From contig OY992532.1 of the NCBI GenBank assembly GCA_963921185.1, positions 81,238,986 through 81,302,985 on the forward strand: a stretch of 64,000 nucleotides of DNA. The letters run 5' to 3'. This stretch comes from Dasysyrphus tricinctus. Lineage: Eukaryota > Arthropoda > Insecta > Diptera > Syrphidae. Positions 1 through 11,003 of the stretch are shown piece by piece; positions within the stretch are counted from its first letter, which is position 1, and each line of letters starts with the position of its first letter. The position numbers and the translations under genes are program-made. The notes beneath the pieces are model-generated. The model worked only from the letters and a program-made list of their open reading frames with translations, searched no databases and was not told the origin of the DNA.

Positions 1-226
1 TGTTTCGCTATTAAGGTCTTGTTTATTTAGAATTGTTATAGATTTTTTTATTTCATTTACGCTTTCGACGTAATTTTGTAATTTAACTATATGTATATAC
101 CTTTTTTCAGTTTCAATAATTCGTGCGGCTCCTAGTCTGAGTGGTAAGAGTCCATAGCTGTCAGTTAAATTATGGATCTCCAGGTGGTATGCTTGTGCAC
201 CCATTAGTAGTATTGTTGTCAGGAAT
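1..226 (-). CDS. env: Errantivirus A envelope, N-terminal part (partial)
   Basis: After a splice-acceptor-like AAATTTCAG an open frame runs to the window edge, in a different frame from the end of pol, which it overlaps. It starts with a short hydrophobic stretch like a signal peptide, followed by a segment resembling the start of insect errantivirus envelope proteins. Errantivirus env is translated from a spliced subgenomic RNA, so the absence of a local ATG is expected. The protein is cut by the window, so its cleavage site and membrane anchor cannot be assessed. Confidence 0.6.
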
Positions 227-3200
227 CTGAAATTTACGTTTTTTCTTAATACGGCATTTATGTAATTTCTTATTGTCGTTAGTAATAACTGTCAATCTAT
301 TGTTAGCTTGGACTTTTTGTTTCTTATATCGTGGAGTAATTTTATTTCTTCTACATTCTTTTCGATAAATAACTTCTCCTATCTCAAGATTAGTTGGGGT
401 TTCCCTATCCTTGTTTATTTTTTCTATATTTTTATCTCTTTTGGTTTCTAGGGATTTTTTAATGGACCCGAATTTAGAAAATTTGTCAATGAGAGTAAGG
501 ACACTTTTGTTGTTGATGGAATATACGTCTGTGTGTACTATGTCAAGTGGTTTTAATGGTATTTCTGTTTTTCCAAAGGTAACTATGGGAGGTCTTCTTT
601 CGTATTTTTGTGTCTGGCATGTGGTACAATTATTAATTGTCTTCATTATTTTATCCTTCATATGAGGAAAATAGTAATCTCGTTGTAGGTGTTGGTATGT
701 TTCGGTGATACCTCTATGGTTGGATTTGGTATGGTAGTCGGAAATAATTCTGTCTTGTTCATCACTTTCGATGATGTCAAGCAAAAGTTTCTTACATCTC
801 AATAACCGGAAAGTTTTGCTTCTAGCAAAAAATTTTGAATAGACCTGTTGTATCAATTTAAATGTTTCGTCATCTGTCATTATTGCAACGAGTTTATTTG
901 CAGGAAGGTATTCTTTGAAAAATGAAATAATATCATTTTCAGAAAATGATTTTCGTCTAAAAATTCGCCTTTGCTTTTTTCTAAATAAAATTTTTAATAA
1001 ATTTTGGGATTGGTTATCTGATGATTTCTGTAATATTATTTGCGAATTAAATTCATTAAGAGATTTTTCTGCTATAGGGATACCATCGTCTAGATTTTCT
1101 TCAGCTGAATGTATGGTGGCAGCTGTTGTATCATTCAGATTTAATTCTATTTTATCGGGTAACTTAATGCGACTGAGAGCATCGGCATTGGAATTTAAAG
1201 TTCCTTTTTTATATATGACTTCATAGTCATACTCTTCTAATCTCAATCTCCAACGTACGAGTTTGGAGTGTGGATCTTTTAGACTCATGAGCCACTGGAG
1301 TGGTTTATGGTCTGTGACAATTTTAAACTTATTACCGAAAAGGTACGGGCGGAAATAATTTGTTGCCCAGACAATAGCGAGAAGTTCTTTCTCTACTGTC
1401 GAGTAATTGAGCTCTGACGTCGTTAAGGTCCTGCTCGCAAAGCAAATGGGCTTATCGCTTCCTATAGGACCCTGAGATAAGACGGCGCCCAACGCAACAT
1501 TGCTTGCGTCCGTAGTAAGCACGAAAGGCTTAGAAAAATCTGGATATTGCAAGAGAGGGTCGTTGGATAGAATATCTTTACATAGTTCGAAAGTTTTTTT
1601 ATACTCATCATTGAGAATTATCTCTGCACCTTTTTTGAGACATTGAGTAAATGGTTTGGTTAGCTTCGCGAAATCGCGAATAAATTTCCGATAGTAGCCC
1701 ATTAGACCAAGAAAGGATTTGATTTCCTTTGTTGTTCTGGGTATTGGGAATTCTTTTATAGCTCTTATTTTGTCGGGGTTTGGTTTCACGCCATCCCTTG
1801 TAATAACATGGCCAAGGAACGCGGTTTCCTTGCGTACAAATTCAGATTTACTCAACTGTATTTTAAGATTTGCTTTTCTTAACTTGTCGAATATTTTTTG
1901 TAAGCTCTCTATGTGCTCTTGAAGGGATGTTGAATAAACGACAATGTCGTCTAAATAAACGAGACAATTTTTTCCTATAAACTCCCTGAGAACACTGTCC
2001 ATTACTCGTTGGAATGTCGATGGGGCGTTTTTCAGCCCAAAAGGCATTCTTACGAACTCATAGTGTCCGCTTTCGACCGTAAAAGCCGTTTTTTGAATGT
2101 CTTGGGTGTTCATCTCGATTTGGTGGAAACCACTAGCCAAATCGAGAGTCGTAAAATAATGGCATTTGCCTAACTTGTCTAAAATTTCGTTTATGTTGGG
2201 TAGAGGGTATTTATCATCTATCGTTTTGTCGTTAAGACGGCGATAATCGATGACTATCCTCCATTTTTGTTTACCTGTGGAGTCTAATTTTTTGGGTACT
2301 ACCCAAACTGGGGAACTCCATGGAGAGAAACTTGGTCTGATTATACCTTGATTCAACATATCTGAAATTTGACTTTGAACCTCTGCTTTATGAACATACG
2401 GATATCTATAGGTCTTAGTGTAAATTGGTATCTCGTCTTTTGTCTTAATTTGATGTTTTATGACGCTTGAAAATGTTAAGCTGTCCCCTTCTTTATAGAA
2501 GATATCGGAGTAATTTCGACAGAGCTTCTAAATGGATTTTCTTTCTTCTGGATTTAAATGATCTGATCGAATTTCGGAAGAAATGTCGTTAAAAATTTGT
2601 GTGTCATGGTCTTCGATTTGAATTTCCAAGTTATTTAATTCTCTAGTTTCAAAATTTGAAAGGGAATGTACTTTCAGTGGGTGTTGTAAGAAAAGGATCT
2701 GGTCTGTTGATGAATTATTTTGAACTTCGATTTCAGAGTGCCAATTTTCTGCAGAATAAATACCTTCAATTATGTCTATGTTGGGTTCAACTCTGGTATA
2801 AGGGACGAGGATGTCACCGGTTTGACTATCTACAGGAAGTTTTACGACTACGATTGAATTTGCAGGAATTTTAAATTTTTGGGACATGAAATTGGGTTTA
2901 TAGAAAAATGGAATTTTCCAATTTGTTGTTACTAATGTTTTATTGGGTAAATCAATTTTAGCTTTAAGTGTATTAAGGGCATCAAGTCCTAAAAGTCCAT
3001 CAAAGTAGCCATGGAATTTATATATAAGAAATTTAAATTCACCAGATTGTTGAAATTCTATAAAAATAGGAAATTCTACTTGTTTGTCTATACTATGTTT
3101 TTTTAAGATAGTAGTAATTACTGTGGGTGTAGTTGTTTTTACATCGTCTGGGTGAACGTATTCGGGATTTATAAATGAGGTGGAAGCTCCTGTGTCTATT

Positions 3201-3306
3201 AAGAATTTCAGGTTTTTCCCAAAGGGTGAAGATATATGAATGTACGGAAGAGAATGTCCGTGTTTGTTAATGTCTAAGTATATGGGTGTATTGAGGCAGG
3301 ATACTG
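170..3306 (-). pseudogene. pol: Errantivirus A pol: protease-RT-RNase H-integrase, with nonsense codon and integrase deletion
   Basis: The frame is open from the gag overlap through an aspartic protease (D-T-G-A, about 3215-3204), an RT palm with Y-L-D-D, an RNase H segment (T-T-D-A-S-N) and an HHCC integrase zinc finger, ending at the stop at 170-172. It is read in the -1 frame relative to gag, as usual in this group. Two lesions are visible. A TAG at 2528-2530 separates the protease/linker from RT while the frame continues on both sides. In addition, about 125 residues of the integrase core are missing around position 465: after the first catalytic Asp region the protein jumps in frame to the C-terminal domain, losing the second Asp and the Glu. 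It cannot encode an active integrase. Confidence 0.85.
227..240 (-). promoter_or_regulatory. Putative env 3' splice site of errantivirus A
   Basis: On the minus strand the sequence reads AAATTTCAG, with the AG at 228-227. The env frame opens immediately downstream with a hydrophobic segment. The upstream pyrimidine content is modest, so this is inferred mainly from position and reading frame. Confidence 0.45.
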
Positions 3307-4755
3307 AAAATTTGTTTCCTCTTCACAATCAGGATTACTTAAGGGGTTTTCATTAGGGTTGTCATAGTATGCGTCTAGTTGTGGATAATAGTCCTGCGTA
3401 TAACAGCTTTGAAAACCACCGAGATTTGTAGGTTCTGTTGGGACATAATTATTTAGATCGTCTGTACTTTCTATTTGATTATTTATCTCGTCAATATTAT
3501 GGAACTGAGCGTTTTGCCGAAAAGTGTTCGTTTGTCCAGATGGGGATTTCTTTACTAATGTTTGAGCCGAAAGTGTGTCCATTGGTTCTGTTTTAGTGGA
3601 CGTTGGTTTTGGTTGGTGAACATTATTTGTGTATTGTGTACTAATTGGTTTTTGATAATAAGGTTGTTGTTGAGGTCTATATTGTTGGAATTGTTGGGGT
3701 CTGTATTGTTGTGGTTGTTGAGGTGTGTATTGTAGTTGAGGTTGATACTGTTCTTGTAATCTGTACTGTTGTTGGAAAATTGGTGGTCTCGTGCTCGACT
3801 GAGCGAATTTCTGATTATTAAACATTGGCTGTACGGGGTTCGAGGTGGTTTGTTTGAAAGGAATATTTTTTATTGGGAAGTAAGATGGATGGATGGATGG
3901 TTTTGGCAAAGGTTTGTGTTCGTATCTAAAATAAGCCATGTTTTGTTCTTTGATACAATTAGCAAACGCTTCTGCTAAGGAATTAGGTTTCATGGATCTT
4001 ATTGTAGAACCTATCGGTTCTTTTAATCCAGTTAAAAATATGTTTAGGCACATTTCACTATATAAGTCTCCTTTCGCTTTCACAACATTAGGATCATTAT
4101 TATGGATTTGGATGTGATTCCTTATTGTAGAATAAATTTCTATAACTTCGCTATAAAACTGTTCTATAGACTTATTGTGTTGGCGTAAATTATGTAGATC
4201 TTTGATTAATGAAGTTTCATTACGCTTATCGGCGTAATGAAGAATAAGGTTAGCCTTAATTTGAGGCCACTCTAAAGGTGTTCCATACATATTGAGGACT
4301 TCGTTAGCCGGTCCATCTATTTTATTTCGTATGGCTCTGAGCAATAATTTTCCGTAATTGATATCCGGAACTGTCGTTACTAACAATAGAATTTCCTCGA
4401 CATTAGTCAAAAACTCGTAAAGAAGCCTTGGATTGCCGTCAAATCGTGGAAGATCTTTGATGGCATCAGGTATTCTCAATGAGTTGAATAATTCGGTAAT
4501 AGGGTTAGCCATGTTAATGTGAGTAATTAGTTCAGGATTATTTGTTTCGGTTTCCAAATTGTTACCAATCGAAGGATTAAATACTTCAGAAAGATTCTCT
4601 ATTTCACTCGTAATACCTATTTCACTTGGATCAACGTTTAAAACTACCTTTTCCAATTCACTATTATTTTGAGTACTATCATCTAATAAAATATTATCAC
4701 TATTTATTCTATAATAAGGTCTAGATCTTAATTTATTAATATATTTATTTGGCAT
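3274..4755 (-). CDS. gag: Errantivirus A Gag
   Basis: The 493-codon frame starts at an ATG after the leader and overlaps the protease frame at its end. The middle third has the capsid-like segment shared with the Gag of errantivirus B (similar blocks around 'LLLRAIRNKIDGPANEVL' and 'LILHYADKRNETSL'). The C-terminal third is a low-complexity Q/P/Y-rich region with repeated R-P-Q-Q-type units, encoded around 3650-3770. No CCHC zinc knuckle is present, which is normal for errantivirus Gag. The frame is intact although pol is not. Gag would form the particle shell and bind genomic RNA. Confidence 0.85.
   Translation of the reverse strand: MPNKYINKLRSRPYYRINSDNILLDDSTQNNSELEKVVLNVDPSEIGITSEIENLSEVFNPSIGNNLETETNNPELITHINMANPITELFNSLRIPDAIKDLPRFDGNPRLLYEFLTNVEEILLLVTTVPDINYGKLLLRAIRNKIDGPANEVLNMYGTPLEWPQIKANLILHYADKRNETSLIKDLHNLRQHNKSIEQFYSEVIEIYSTIRNHIQIHNNDPNVVKAKGDLYSEMCLNIFLTGLKEPIGSTIRSMKPNSLAEAFANCIKEQNMAYFRYEHKPLPKPSIHPSYFPIKNIPFKQTTSNPVQPMFNNQKFAQSSTRPPIFQQQYRLQEQYQPQLQYTPQQPQQYRPQQFQQYRPQQQPYYQKPISTQYTNNVHQPKPTSTKTEPMDTLSAQTLVKKSPSGQTNTFRQNAQFHNIDEINNQIESTDDLNNYVPTEPTNLGGFQSCYTQDYYPQLDAYYDNPNENPLSNPDCEEETNFQYPASIHPYT
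3307..3313 (-). promoter_or_regulatory. Putative -1 ribosomal frameshift site of errantivirus A
   Basis: On the minus strand A-AAT-TTT lies in the gag reading frame, matching the X-XXY-YYZ slippery pattern. Shifting -1 here enters the open protease-pol frame before the gag stop at 3274-3276. This is an inference from pattern and frame. Confidence 0.5.
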
Positions 4756-5013
4756 TAGTTCAGTTAAATTTAATGATTAGGAAGGGAAAAAAAAAATTAG
4801 GTAAAATATTAACGAACTTGACTTACAATATCGCCATTGGTCGATGAATTCGGTATTCTCCCAGATTCTATGATGACCTTGTTTGATGAGTTCGGTATTC
4901 TGCCGTACTATTTAAATGATGACACGTAGGTTTCTGGAACCAAAGAGTTGAAACTCAGCCAAACTACTGTTTGTGTTCCTTGCACTTTATTAATTATATA
5001 TCGTAACTTTTCG

Positions 5014-5190
5014 TCACTTATATCAATAAGCCGTTGATATTGAATTGTTTATTTAACCGGTGTTTAAAACATTCACGACGTTTAGGATACGAATTAATTA
5101 TTGTATCTGTTTGTCACTTATATCAATAAACCGTTGATATTGAATTGTTTATTTGCACCAATATTTAAAACATTCACGACGTTTAGATTA
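5014..5190. repeat. 100-bp tandem duplication in the errantivirus A leader
   Basis: Two copies start at 5014 and 5114, both opening with TCACTTATATCAATAA and containing CCGTTGATATTGAATTGTTT and CATTCACGACGTTTAG. They lie between primer site and gag. The second copy runs up close to the primer site. Confidence 0.85.
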
Positions 5191-5208
5191 CGAATAGGAT
5201 TTATTTTG

Positions 5209-5230
5209 CAATCCTACCGACTGCGCCACT
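5209..5230 (-). other. Primer-binding site, tRNA-Ser type
   Basis: The minus strand reads TGGCGCAGTCGGTAGGATTG just inside the LTR. This matches the tRNA-Ser-type primer site of the 17.6/297 group and fixes the orientation and the inner LTR boundary. Confidence 0.85.
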
Positions 5231-5622
5231 TACGAATTCCCTTTGGATTTCGATTGAAAAAAAAAACAATTTCAATTTTTGATAAGACTTTATTAGTCAG
5301 GCTCCAACGAAGAACTGACTTCTACAATAGATACAGACAATGAACATAATAAGAAAATATAAAATAATTTGTTGACTTTAGAAATTAGATACATACAATA
5401 TAATTAAAGGAAGCATAGGTACATAATTGACGGTAAGCAATTCTAAATGAAATGTAATCTAATACAATGAGTGAAGCAAATTATGTTGTACGGAATTTTA
5501 TAATAAAGCAATTCTAAAGGAAATGTAATCTAATACAATGAATGAAGCAAATTATGTTATACGGAATTTTATAATAAAATAATATGCAATGCATGCATAT
5601 TCTCACGCTGCTTTCGTTAACT
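5231..5622 (-). repeat. 5' LTR of errantivirus A
   Basis: The outer edge (minus-strand start) is AGTTAACG at 5622-5615, the same first eight bases as the errantivirus B LTR. The inner edge abuts the primer site. An AATAAA signal on the minus strand lies at about 5290, and an initiator-like TCAGTTC about 20 bp upstream of it fits a TATA-less promoter. No 3' LTR is in the window for comparison, so the outer edge is inferred. Confidence 0.65.
5435..5576. repeat. 71-bp tandem duplication in the LTR (U3)
   Basis: Two copies begin at 5435 and 5506 (AAGCAATTCTAAA) and end with CGGAATTTTATAATA. They differ at only a few bases. The position upstream of the presumed start site suggests a duplicated enhancer-like segment. 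Confidence 0.85.
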
Positions 5623-8600
5623 CATGTTAAAATACAATATGCAATGCATTTGATTTAAAAGACATATGATGATGGGGTATCGTAACTCGGGCGAGGTTTG
5701 AGTATGCAGGATTTTGATTTAAAAAAATAAAATTGTTGCAAGAAATTAAATTTTGCGCGAGATTTTGACCGCGAGATTTTGGCTTAGAGTAGAATTGTTA
5801 TTATACAAAATATTTATACTAAGGGCTTTCTTGCAGTGAATTCTCATTTTTTGGAGATATTTTACTGCTGAACTTCCAGTTCAAAAAATTCTTATGAAAA
5901 TGTTTTCATTCCATTAAATACCCACGCATATTGCATTAATGTCAAAAAATACAATCACTATTCCACTGAATTAGACATTTTTCGAATCGAATTTAATTCA
6001 ATTTCAGGATTCGACTAGACTTCTTGTTTCTTTTACGAGTAAATTACCCAATGGAATTGAATTAACTGTTTATACATCTAACAAAAGGTATCCTTTAAAC
6101 CATATTTGCTCTCAGGAGGTGTTCACCTTCTCGAACTGCAAAGATAAGTCATGTACTCTTCTCGAACACACATATGGGTCACAAAATACAGTGCGAATAT
6201 GGATGTACATTGTACATACACACACTTATCCACCTCCTTACTAAGATACCATCTCGAATGATTCTAATAAAATTACGTATGAACGAAAGGGTTAAGCAAA
6301 TAAGCTCAGGTATTACGTTCATTAATTCGATTTCCATAACAATTTATTCATAAGACTTTGTCTGCTGTTTTAATCGATGTGTATAGTATATACGTTCGAT
6401 GTACCTTCGCCATCGTGTAACTCTACTCCTCCATTCACCCCCCCCCCCCCCTACCCCTACTCATCCATAAAACGCTATCACAAAAACCTCATTGCTAGAA
6501 TCGGGAATTCAGCACCTTGCAAAAGAGTCCTTATTGTCCTTCTAGATGGTACATCATTTGCATTTGAGCGCGCAGATCTCGCAAATTTAAATTTTCAATT
6601 ATCGCAGGGTGGTAAAGCGGTTGCGGCCTTAACAACGCCATCACACTGGCACTGGCTCTGGCTGAGGGCTGAGACTGTTCAGGAGCAAAAACGGTGAAAA
6701 TAATCCGATGATTTTATAATTGAGTTTGCCATCATGAACGGGGTTTTTACTTGGCATACCCAACCAAATTAAGAAACTCAATAGAAGATATTTCCGATGT
6801 CTTATAGGGAAGACGATTGTCTTTGTGCCATTTGCATATACTCGCACTTGTTTTTGTGTTGAGTGTGGCATGTGGCATTTGTCCCCTTTAAATGAGCATT
6901 AGAGATTCTTAAATGACAAAACAATATACTGATTCAGGAAGACTGAAAAACATAAAACAGCCTGGTTTGGTTAACCACTAACCCCATGTATGTATAATCT
7001 ATCTTTAAACCATTTGGTAGAGTTATTGTTAAAGGTGTCATTTCATTATTTAGAGGTATAAGAAAAGTTGTGTTCTTGTATTGAAGCAATAGAGGATTTT
7101 GTAGTAGACCGATTTCACCATTTTTCATTCGAAGTTTCATAGTATAAGATTATGATTTAAGGAGAAGAACTTTTCCTTCTCTGTTCTTCGATCTGAGCAA
7201 TGACCTTGACCATATGTATGTATTATTACTTTCAGAACCAATCTTAGTGGAAACGTTTTTCAACTCATTTATATGTAGATTTTTCTTGTTTCTAAAGACG
7301 GAATTGACGGTGTTTGAATATAATTTTAGAGAATTCGCTTTCATATTAAAATAAAATCCACTTTTAGTGAGATTTTTTGCAACTAAACAAATGGTATAAA
7401 TTGTCGCTTGAAATATAGATTAACATCTAAAAAAGATAGACCTTAACTTTTCAATGGAAGGTATTTGAAACTTTGACTTTTGTTTGTTTTTTTGAAAATT
7501 GAAATTTCATTATTTTATTTGGTTTTTGTAAATCTAGTGGTTTTTGTAAAAAAATTTGAGAATATAAATTTTAAAGTCAATATTTTTGAAAAAAAATTGA
7601 ATTTTGTTTCAAATTGATTGTTTTCAAAAATATATATGTACATACATAATGTATATTGACATTAAAATTTAATTTCTCAAAAACTTTTCACCATAACAAT
7701 TTGATAAAAAAAAATAAGAGATTGAAATTAGCTTTCAAACAAATTCAATATTGTTGTGGGTCACGAGATATTTGATAAAACACGTTCTCGGAGATGGCGG
7801 CATACAATAGCGCCATCTCGTCCCGCCAACTTCCAGGGACACCCCTGAACATATTCTATCAAGAAAATTAGATCAGTAATAAATTGCTGAAAGAAAGTAC
7901 CCAAAAAACAATACAAATTCTTGTATTTGGTTTCTCCGAAATGGCTCTAACGATTTGGATGAAATTCTACCAGTTTTTTTCTTTTAGCAGAGGCAAGTGT
8001 CAACAAGGTTAAGCAATGATTTTAATTAGAACTGCCCACTCTTACGCTCATTTTTCTTATGCTTGATGGTTGAATTTTTCAGACTTGGTTCTTATTACTT
8101 GGAGGCAGTGACTTTAGTGAAACCCAATTTTTCCTCTTATACCTTGGTTTCTCGGAAATGGTTCCAACGATTTACTAAATTCATTCTTTTTTTAACCAGC
8201 TACTTCTTTATAAAACCGTTTTTTTTTTTCGATTTATTAATTAATTTACATATTGGAACAAACAAACAGTATGGCGGTACCAATGCCTATACTGATACTG
8301 ATAACGATACTGATAGAGATGAGGTACATAACTATACTGATATTGATAAAGCGATATCGCTACGAATACCGATAATAATAGCAAGACCGAGACTAGACTT
8401 TCTTATACGAGACCAAGACGAGAGTGAGTTATACTACACCGAGACCGATACCGAAACGATACTGAAATTTTTCATTTCATTTTCAATTTGACGATACCGA
8501 GATGATAGACTTACAAAAGTATCGTTTGGTTTGGCATCATGGCCAGCCCTAGATATTGTGCTATCTCAGGAACAAAGCAGAGCACGCTAGGAACTTGCTG

Positions 8601-9115
8601 AAAGGCTTTAAATTCGTAGTGTTTTGCAGTCCAAGAATAGACTAGGTCCAAATTTTAGAGCCTTCAATATGAAAAAGTTTCATACAGTCCTGCTAACTTC
8701 ACAATGAACTTTGATTTCACGGATAAAGTAAAGAACATTGAAATTGAAGAAGACGAAATGGAGGGCTCACAGCTGTACCGAACCAAGTCATACATTTTTT
8801 TTTCTAAAATTACTGCTATGCTCTGCACAAACCTTAACTCTTTTCATGTCTGTAATGAACTAAGTCAGAAAGTGTTTAGTTCCTAAGTTAACGGTAAAAA
8901 AACCAAGTCAGTAACTTGTATTGTCGATTTCTTTCGAAGCAAAAACGAACCAAGTCAATGATAGGTATGCAGTATTTGTATTTTTTTGCAGTGTTTCAGC
9001 TAATACCAAATTTTTCGGGAACGTGTCAGTGGCAGTGTTTGTAAGTTTTAACTTTTAAGATAGAACTATAATCAATGGCGTAACTAGGATTTTGTCCGGA
9101 GGGGCGGGGGGAGGG
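5623..9115. other. Gene-free interval with degenerate repeats
   Basis: No convincing gene. Open frames here are short and AT-driven. Contents: a poly-C run near 6440; a 9-bp GC-rich stem-loop at 7791-7819; two related stretches resembling RTE-type LINE tails (GGTTTCTC.GAAATGG near 7931 and 8148); a cryptic simple repeat at 8270-8480; and dispersed words described among the findings. Confidence 0.6.
8270..8480. repeat. Cryptic GATAC/GAGACC-type simple repeat
   Basis: Imperfect repetition of ACTGATACTGATAACGAT, drifting into GAGACCGATACCGAAACG-like units. It creates a D/T-rich open frame that looks coding but is best explained by the repeat. Confidence 0.6.
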
Positions 9116-9257
9116 GCAGGTTAGGTTAGGTTGGAAGGGGTGATAATACGGCAAGCCACACCATCTCACTCGGATCGCATTGGATCCATTGCGCTCCCTG
9201 GGGTAAAGGTGGTTAGTGAGGAGGGATAGGTAGGGAGCTAATAGGGAGTAGGGAGTT

Positions 9258-10283
9258 TTAAGGGTGGAGGGCCTCCTTGAACCACCCTGAGTTCTGAATG
9301 AATTTCAGGATGTTCTTTAGTGGCAAGACAGAGATGTTGCCCAGTTCGTCGAAGAAGTATTCTCGAAGGGCCTCTTTTCTGGTTCTAGCTAGGATGGGGC
9401 ATTCGCAAAGGAAGTGAGGGGAGCCCTCCTCTGCCTCTTCATCATGACACCCTCTACATAAGTCCGATGAGCTGATGCCCATTCTGTTCAAGTGGGTTCC
9501 CATTGAGTTGTGGCCCGTAAGGACACCAACCATGAGAGATAATTGAGGCCTACTTAGCTTGAGTAAGTAATCAGTTTTTTTCTTTGAAATATTTGGCCAT
9601 AGATTCCTAGAAACGCGACAAGAGTCGGTGTATGACCATCTGACATTTGCAGCCTCTAAGAAACTCTGGTGTATTCTACTTTTTTCTTGCTCCAGTGGCA
9701 TGAGCACAGAGGCCTCGATTTGGCTCGGATCAAGAGATGAACCGCTTTTGGCCAGTTCATCCGCCATTTCGTACCCGTGAATATCCCTATGTCCTGGAAC
9801 CCATCTTAGGGTTACTGTGTTCGTTGCATTGAGTACTCTTAGATCGTTCCGGCAACGGTCGACCAGTTTGGACTTTGTGGTGATTGAGCAAATGGCTTTA
9901 ATTGCCGCCTGGCTGTCTATGAAAATATCAATATTGTTGTTGACTAATTCACATGAGGCAAGATATTTCGCCGCTTCGCAAACTGCCAGTACTATTGCTT
10001 GGAATACACTGCAAAAGCTTGGCAGCTTCAACGATCTTTTTATGAATGGGTTATCTGAGTAGATGCCTGACCCAGCTCCCTCCGAGGTTTTGGAACCGTC
10101 AGTAAAGACCGAAACATGATTTTCATTTATGACCCTGTTTTCATTCCAGAATTCCCTGGTTGGAATATCTGTTATGGTTACTGGGTTGAAATCTATGTGC
10201 GGTGAAACGTAGTCTAGTCTGTTTGAATGTCTATGTCTGTAAAATCCATTATAGTTCTGTGACAGTAGAGTCCCTTTTTCCAA
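9258..10283 (-). pseudogene. LINE RNase H and C-terminal Cys/His domain
   Basis: The frame contains an RNase H signature: F-T-D-G-S-K near residue 60, D-S-Q-A-A near 123 and W-V-P-G-H near 161. It continues to a C-x2-C-H..H-F-x-C type zinc motif (D-L-C-R-G-C-H ... H-F-L-C-E-C-P), typical of the end of Loa/R1-type ORF2. RNase H removes the RNA strand during reverse transcription. It is a fragment: the preceding RT lies in a different frame. Confidence 0.8.
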
Positions 10284-11003
10284 TTTTTACATTGATGAAG
10301 TCTTAATGCACTTTTGGCCGCCAACTCTTTCGTGAACACATCGAGTGAAAGGAAAGCCGTTGGTGTGGTCCTGATAGCACTGGTTGTGCCAATACACGCT
10401 ATTCTTTGAATTTTAGTCATGGTTTTCAGATTGGTTTCCTTATCTAAGGCTGGCCACCAGACCATGCATGCGTACGTTAGAATTTGCCTTATAATGGCTG
10501 TGTACATCCAATGAATGGTTCTGGGGCTGGGACCCCATCTTTTACCAAAAATTCTGCTGCAAGTGTAGAAAGCTTTTGAGGCTTTTCTTTCTTTTTCTTT
10601 AATATTTTCTTTCCAGTTTAGTTTACGATCGAGAACAACGCCAAGATATTTGGCAGTACCCGAAACCTGTAACGGTATTCCGTTAATGGTTGGCGGGTTT
10701 ATGTTTGGAATATTACTGTTCCTTGTAAACAGCACCAGTTCTGTCTTCAGTGGGTTAACATTTAGGCCACAACTACTGGCCCAATTTTTGAGCTTGTCCA
10801 GGGACGTTTGTAAGAGCTCGCACGAACACAATGGCATCGGCATATGCAACTACCTTGATGCCGCCCAGATTTAGTTTAACTAAGATCTGGTTGACGACAA
10901 GGAGCCAAAGCAAAGGAGAAAGTACTCCACCCTGTGGAGTGCCCCTACTTGTCCTAACTCTTATCTTGCTGTCACCCATTTCTGCATTAATGGTGCGAAA
11001 CAA
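10214..11003 (-). pseudogene. LINE reverse transcriptase C-terminal half, frameshifted
   Basis: Two overlapping frames. The upstream one (11003-10773) has the RT motif G-T-P-Q-G-G-V-L-S-P-L-L-W and Y-A-D-A in place of the catalytic Y-A-D-D. The downstream one (10849-10214) continues with the thumb: L-N-V-N-P-x-K-T-E and Y-L-G-V-V-L-D. A frameshift near 10830 joins them. The Asp to Ala change and the frameshift both indicate a dead copy. Confidence 0.8.

Larger units (their letters stand above)
1..5622 (-). mobile_element. Errantivirus A (17.6/297-type LTR retrotransposon), partial and defective
   Basis: Read on the minus strand the order is LTR, primer-binding site, gag, protease-RT-RNase H-integrase and the start of env, which is the errantivirus (insect gypsy-group) layout. 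The LTR edge carries AGTTAACG, the errantivirus terminal pattern, and the primer site begins TGGCGCAGTCGG as in 17.6/297. The left part, including most of env and the 3' LTR, lies outside the window. The copy is defective: pol has an in-frame TAG and has lost its integrase core. The family assignment rests on visible motifs; the exact family was not searched. Confidence 0.9.
9116..11003 (-). mobile_element. 5'-truncated Loa/R1-group non-LTR retrotransposon
   Basis: Minus-strand frames give the end of a reverse transcriptase followed by an RNase H domain and a Cys/His-rich tail, the order seen in Loa- and I-group LINEs. The 3' end is marked by a short (TTAGG)-type repeat at 9118-9131. The 5' two thirds (ORF1, endonuclease, early RT) are missing; similarity to RT stops near 11003, where unrelated sequence begins. 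The copy carries at least two frame disruptions. Confidence 0.8.

Noticed and set aside
8063..8491. 142-codon open frame with a D/T-rich end
   Set aside because: The D/T-rich part is produced by the imperfect GATACTGATA repeat and the rest is low complexity; no motif or start context supports a gene.
8704..8886. 60-codon open frame
   Set aside because: No domain; only the short L-Y-R-T-K-S block shared with 12085 is of interest, reported as a repeat finding rather than a gene.
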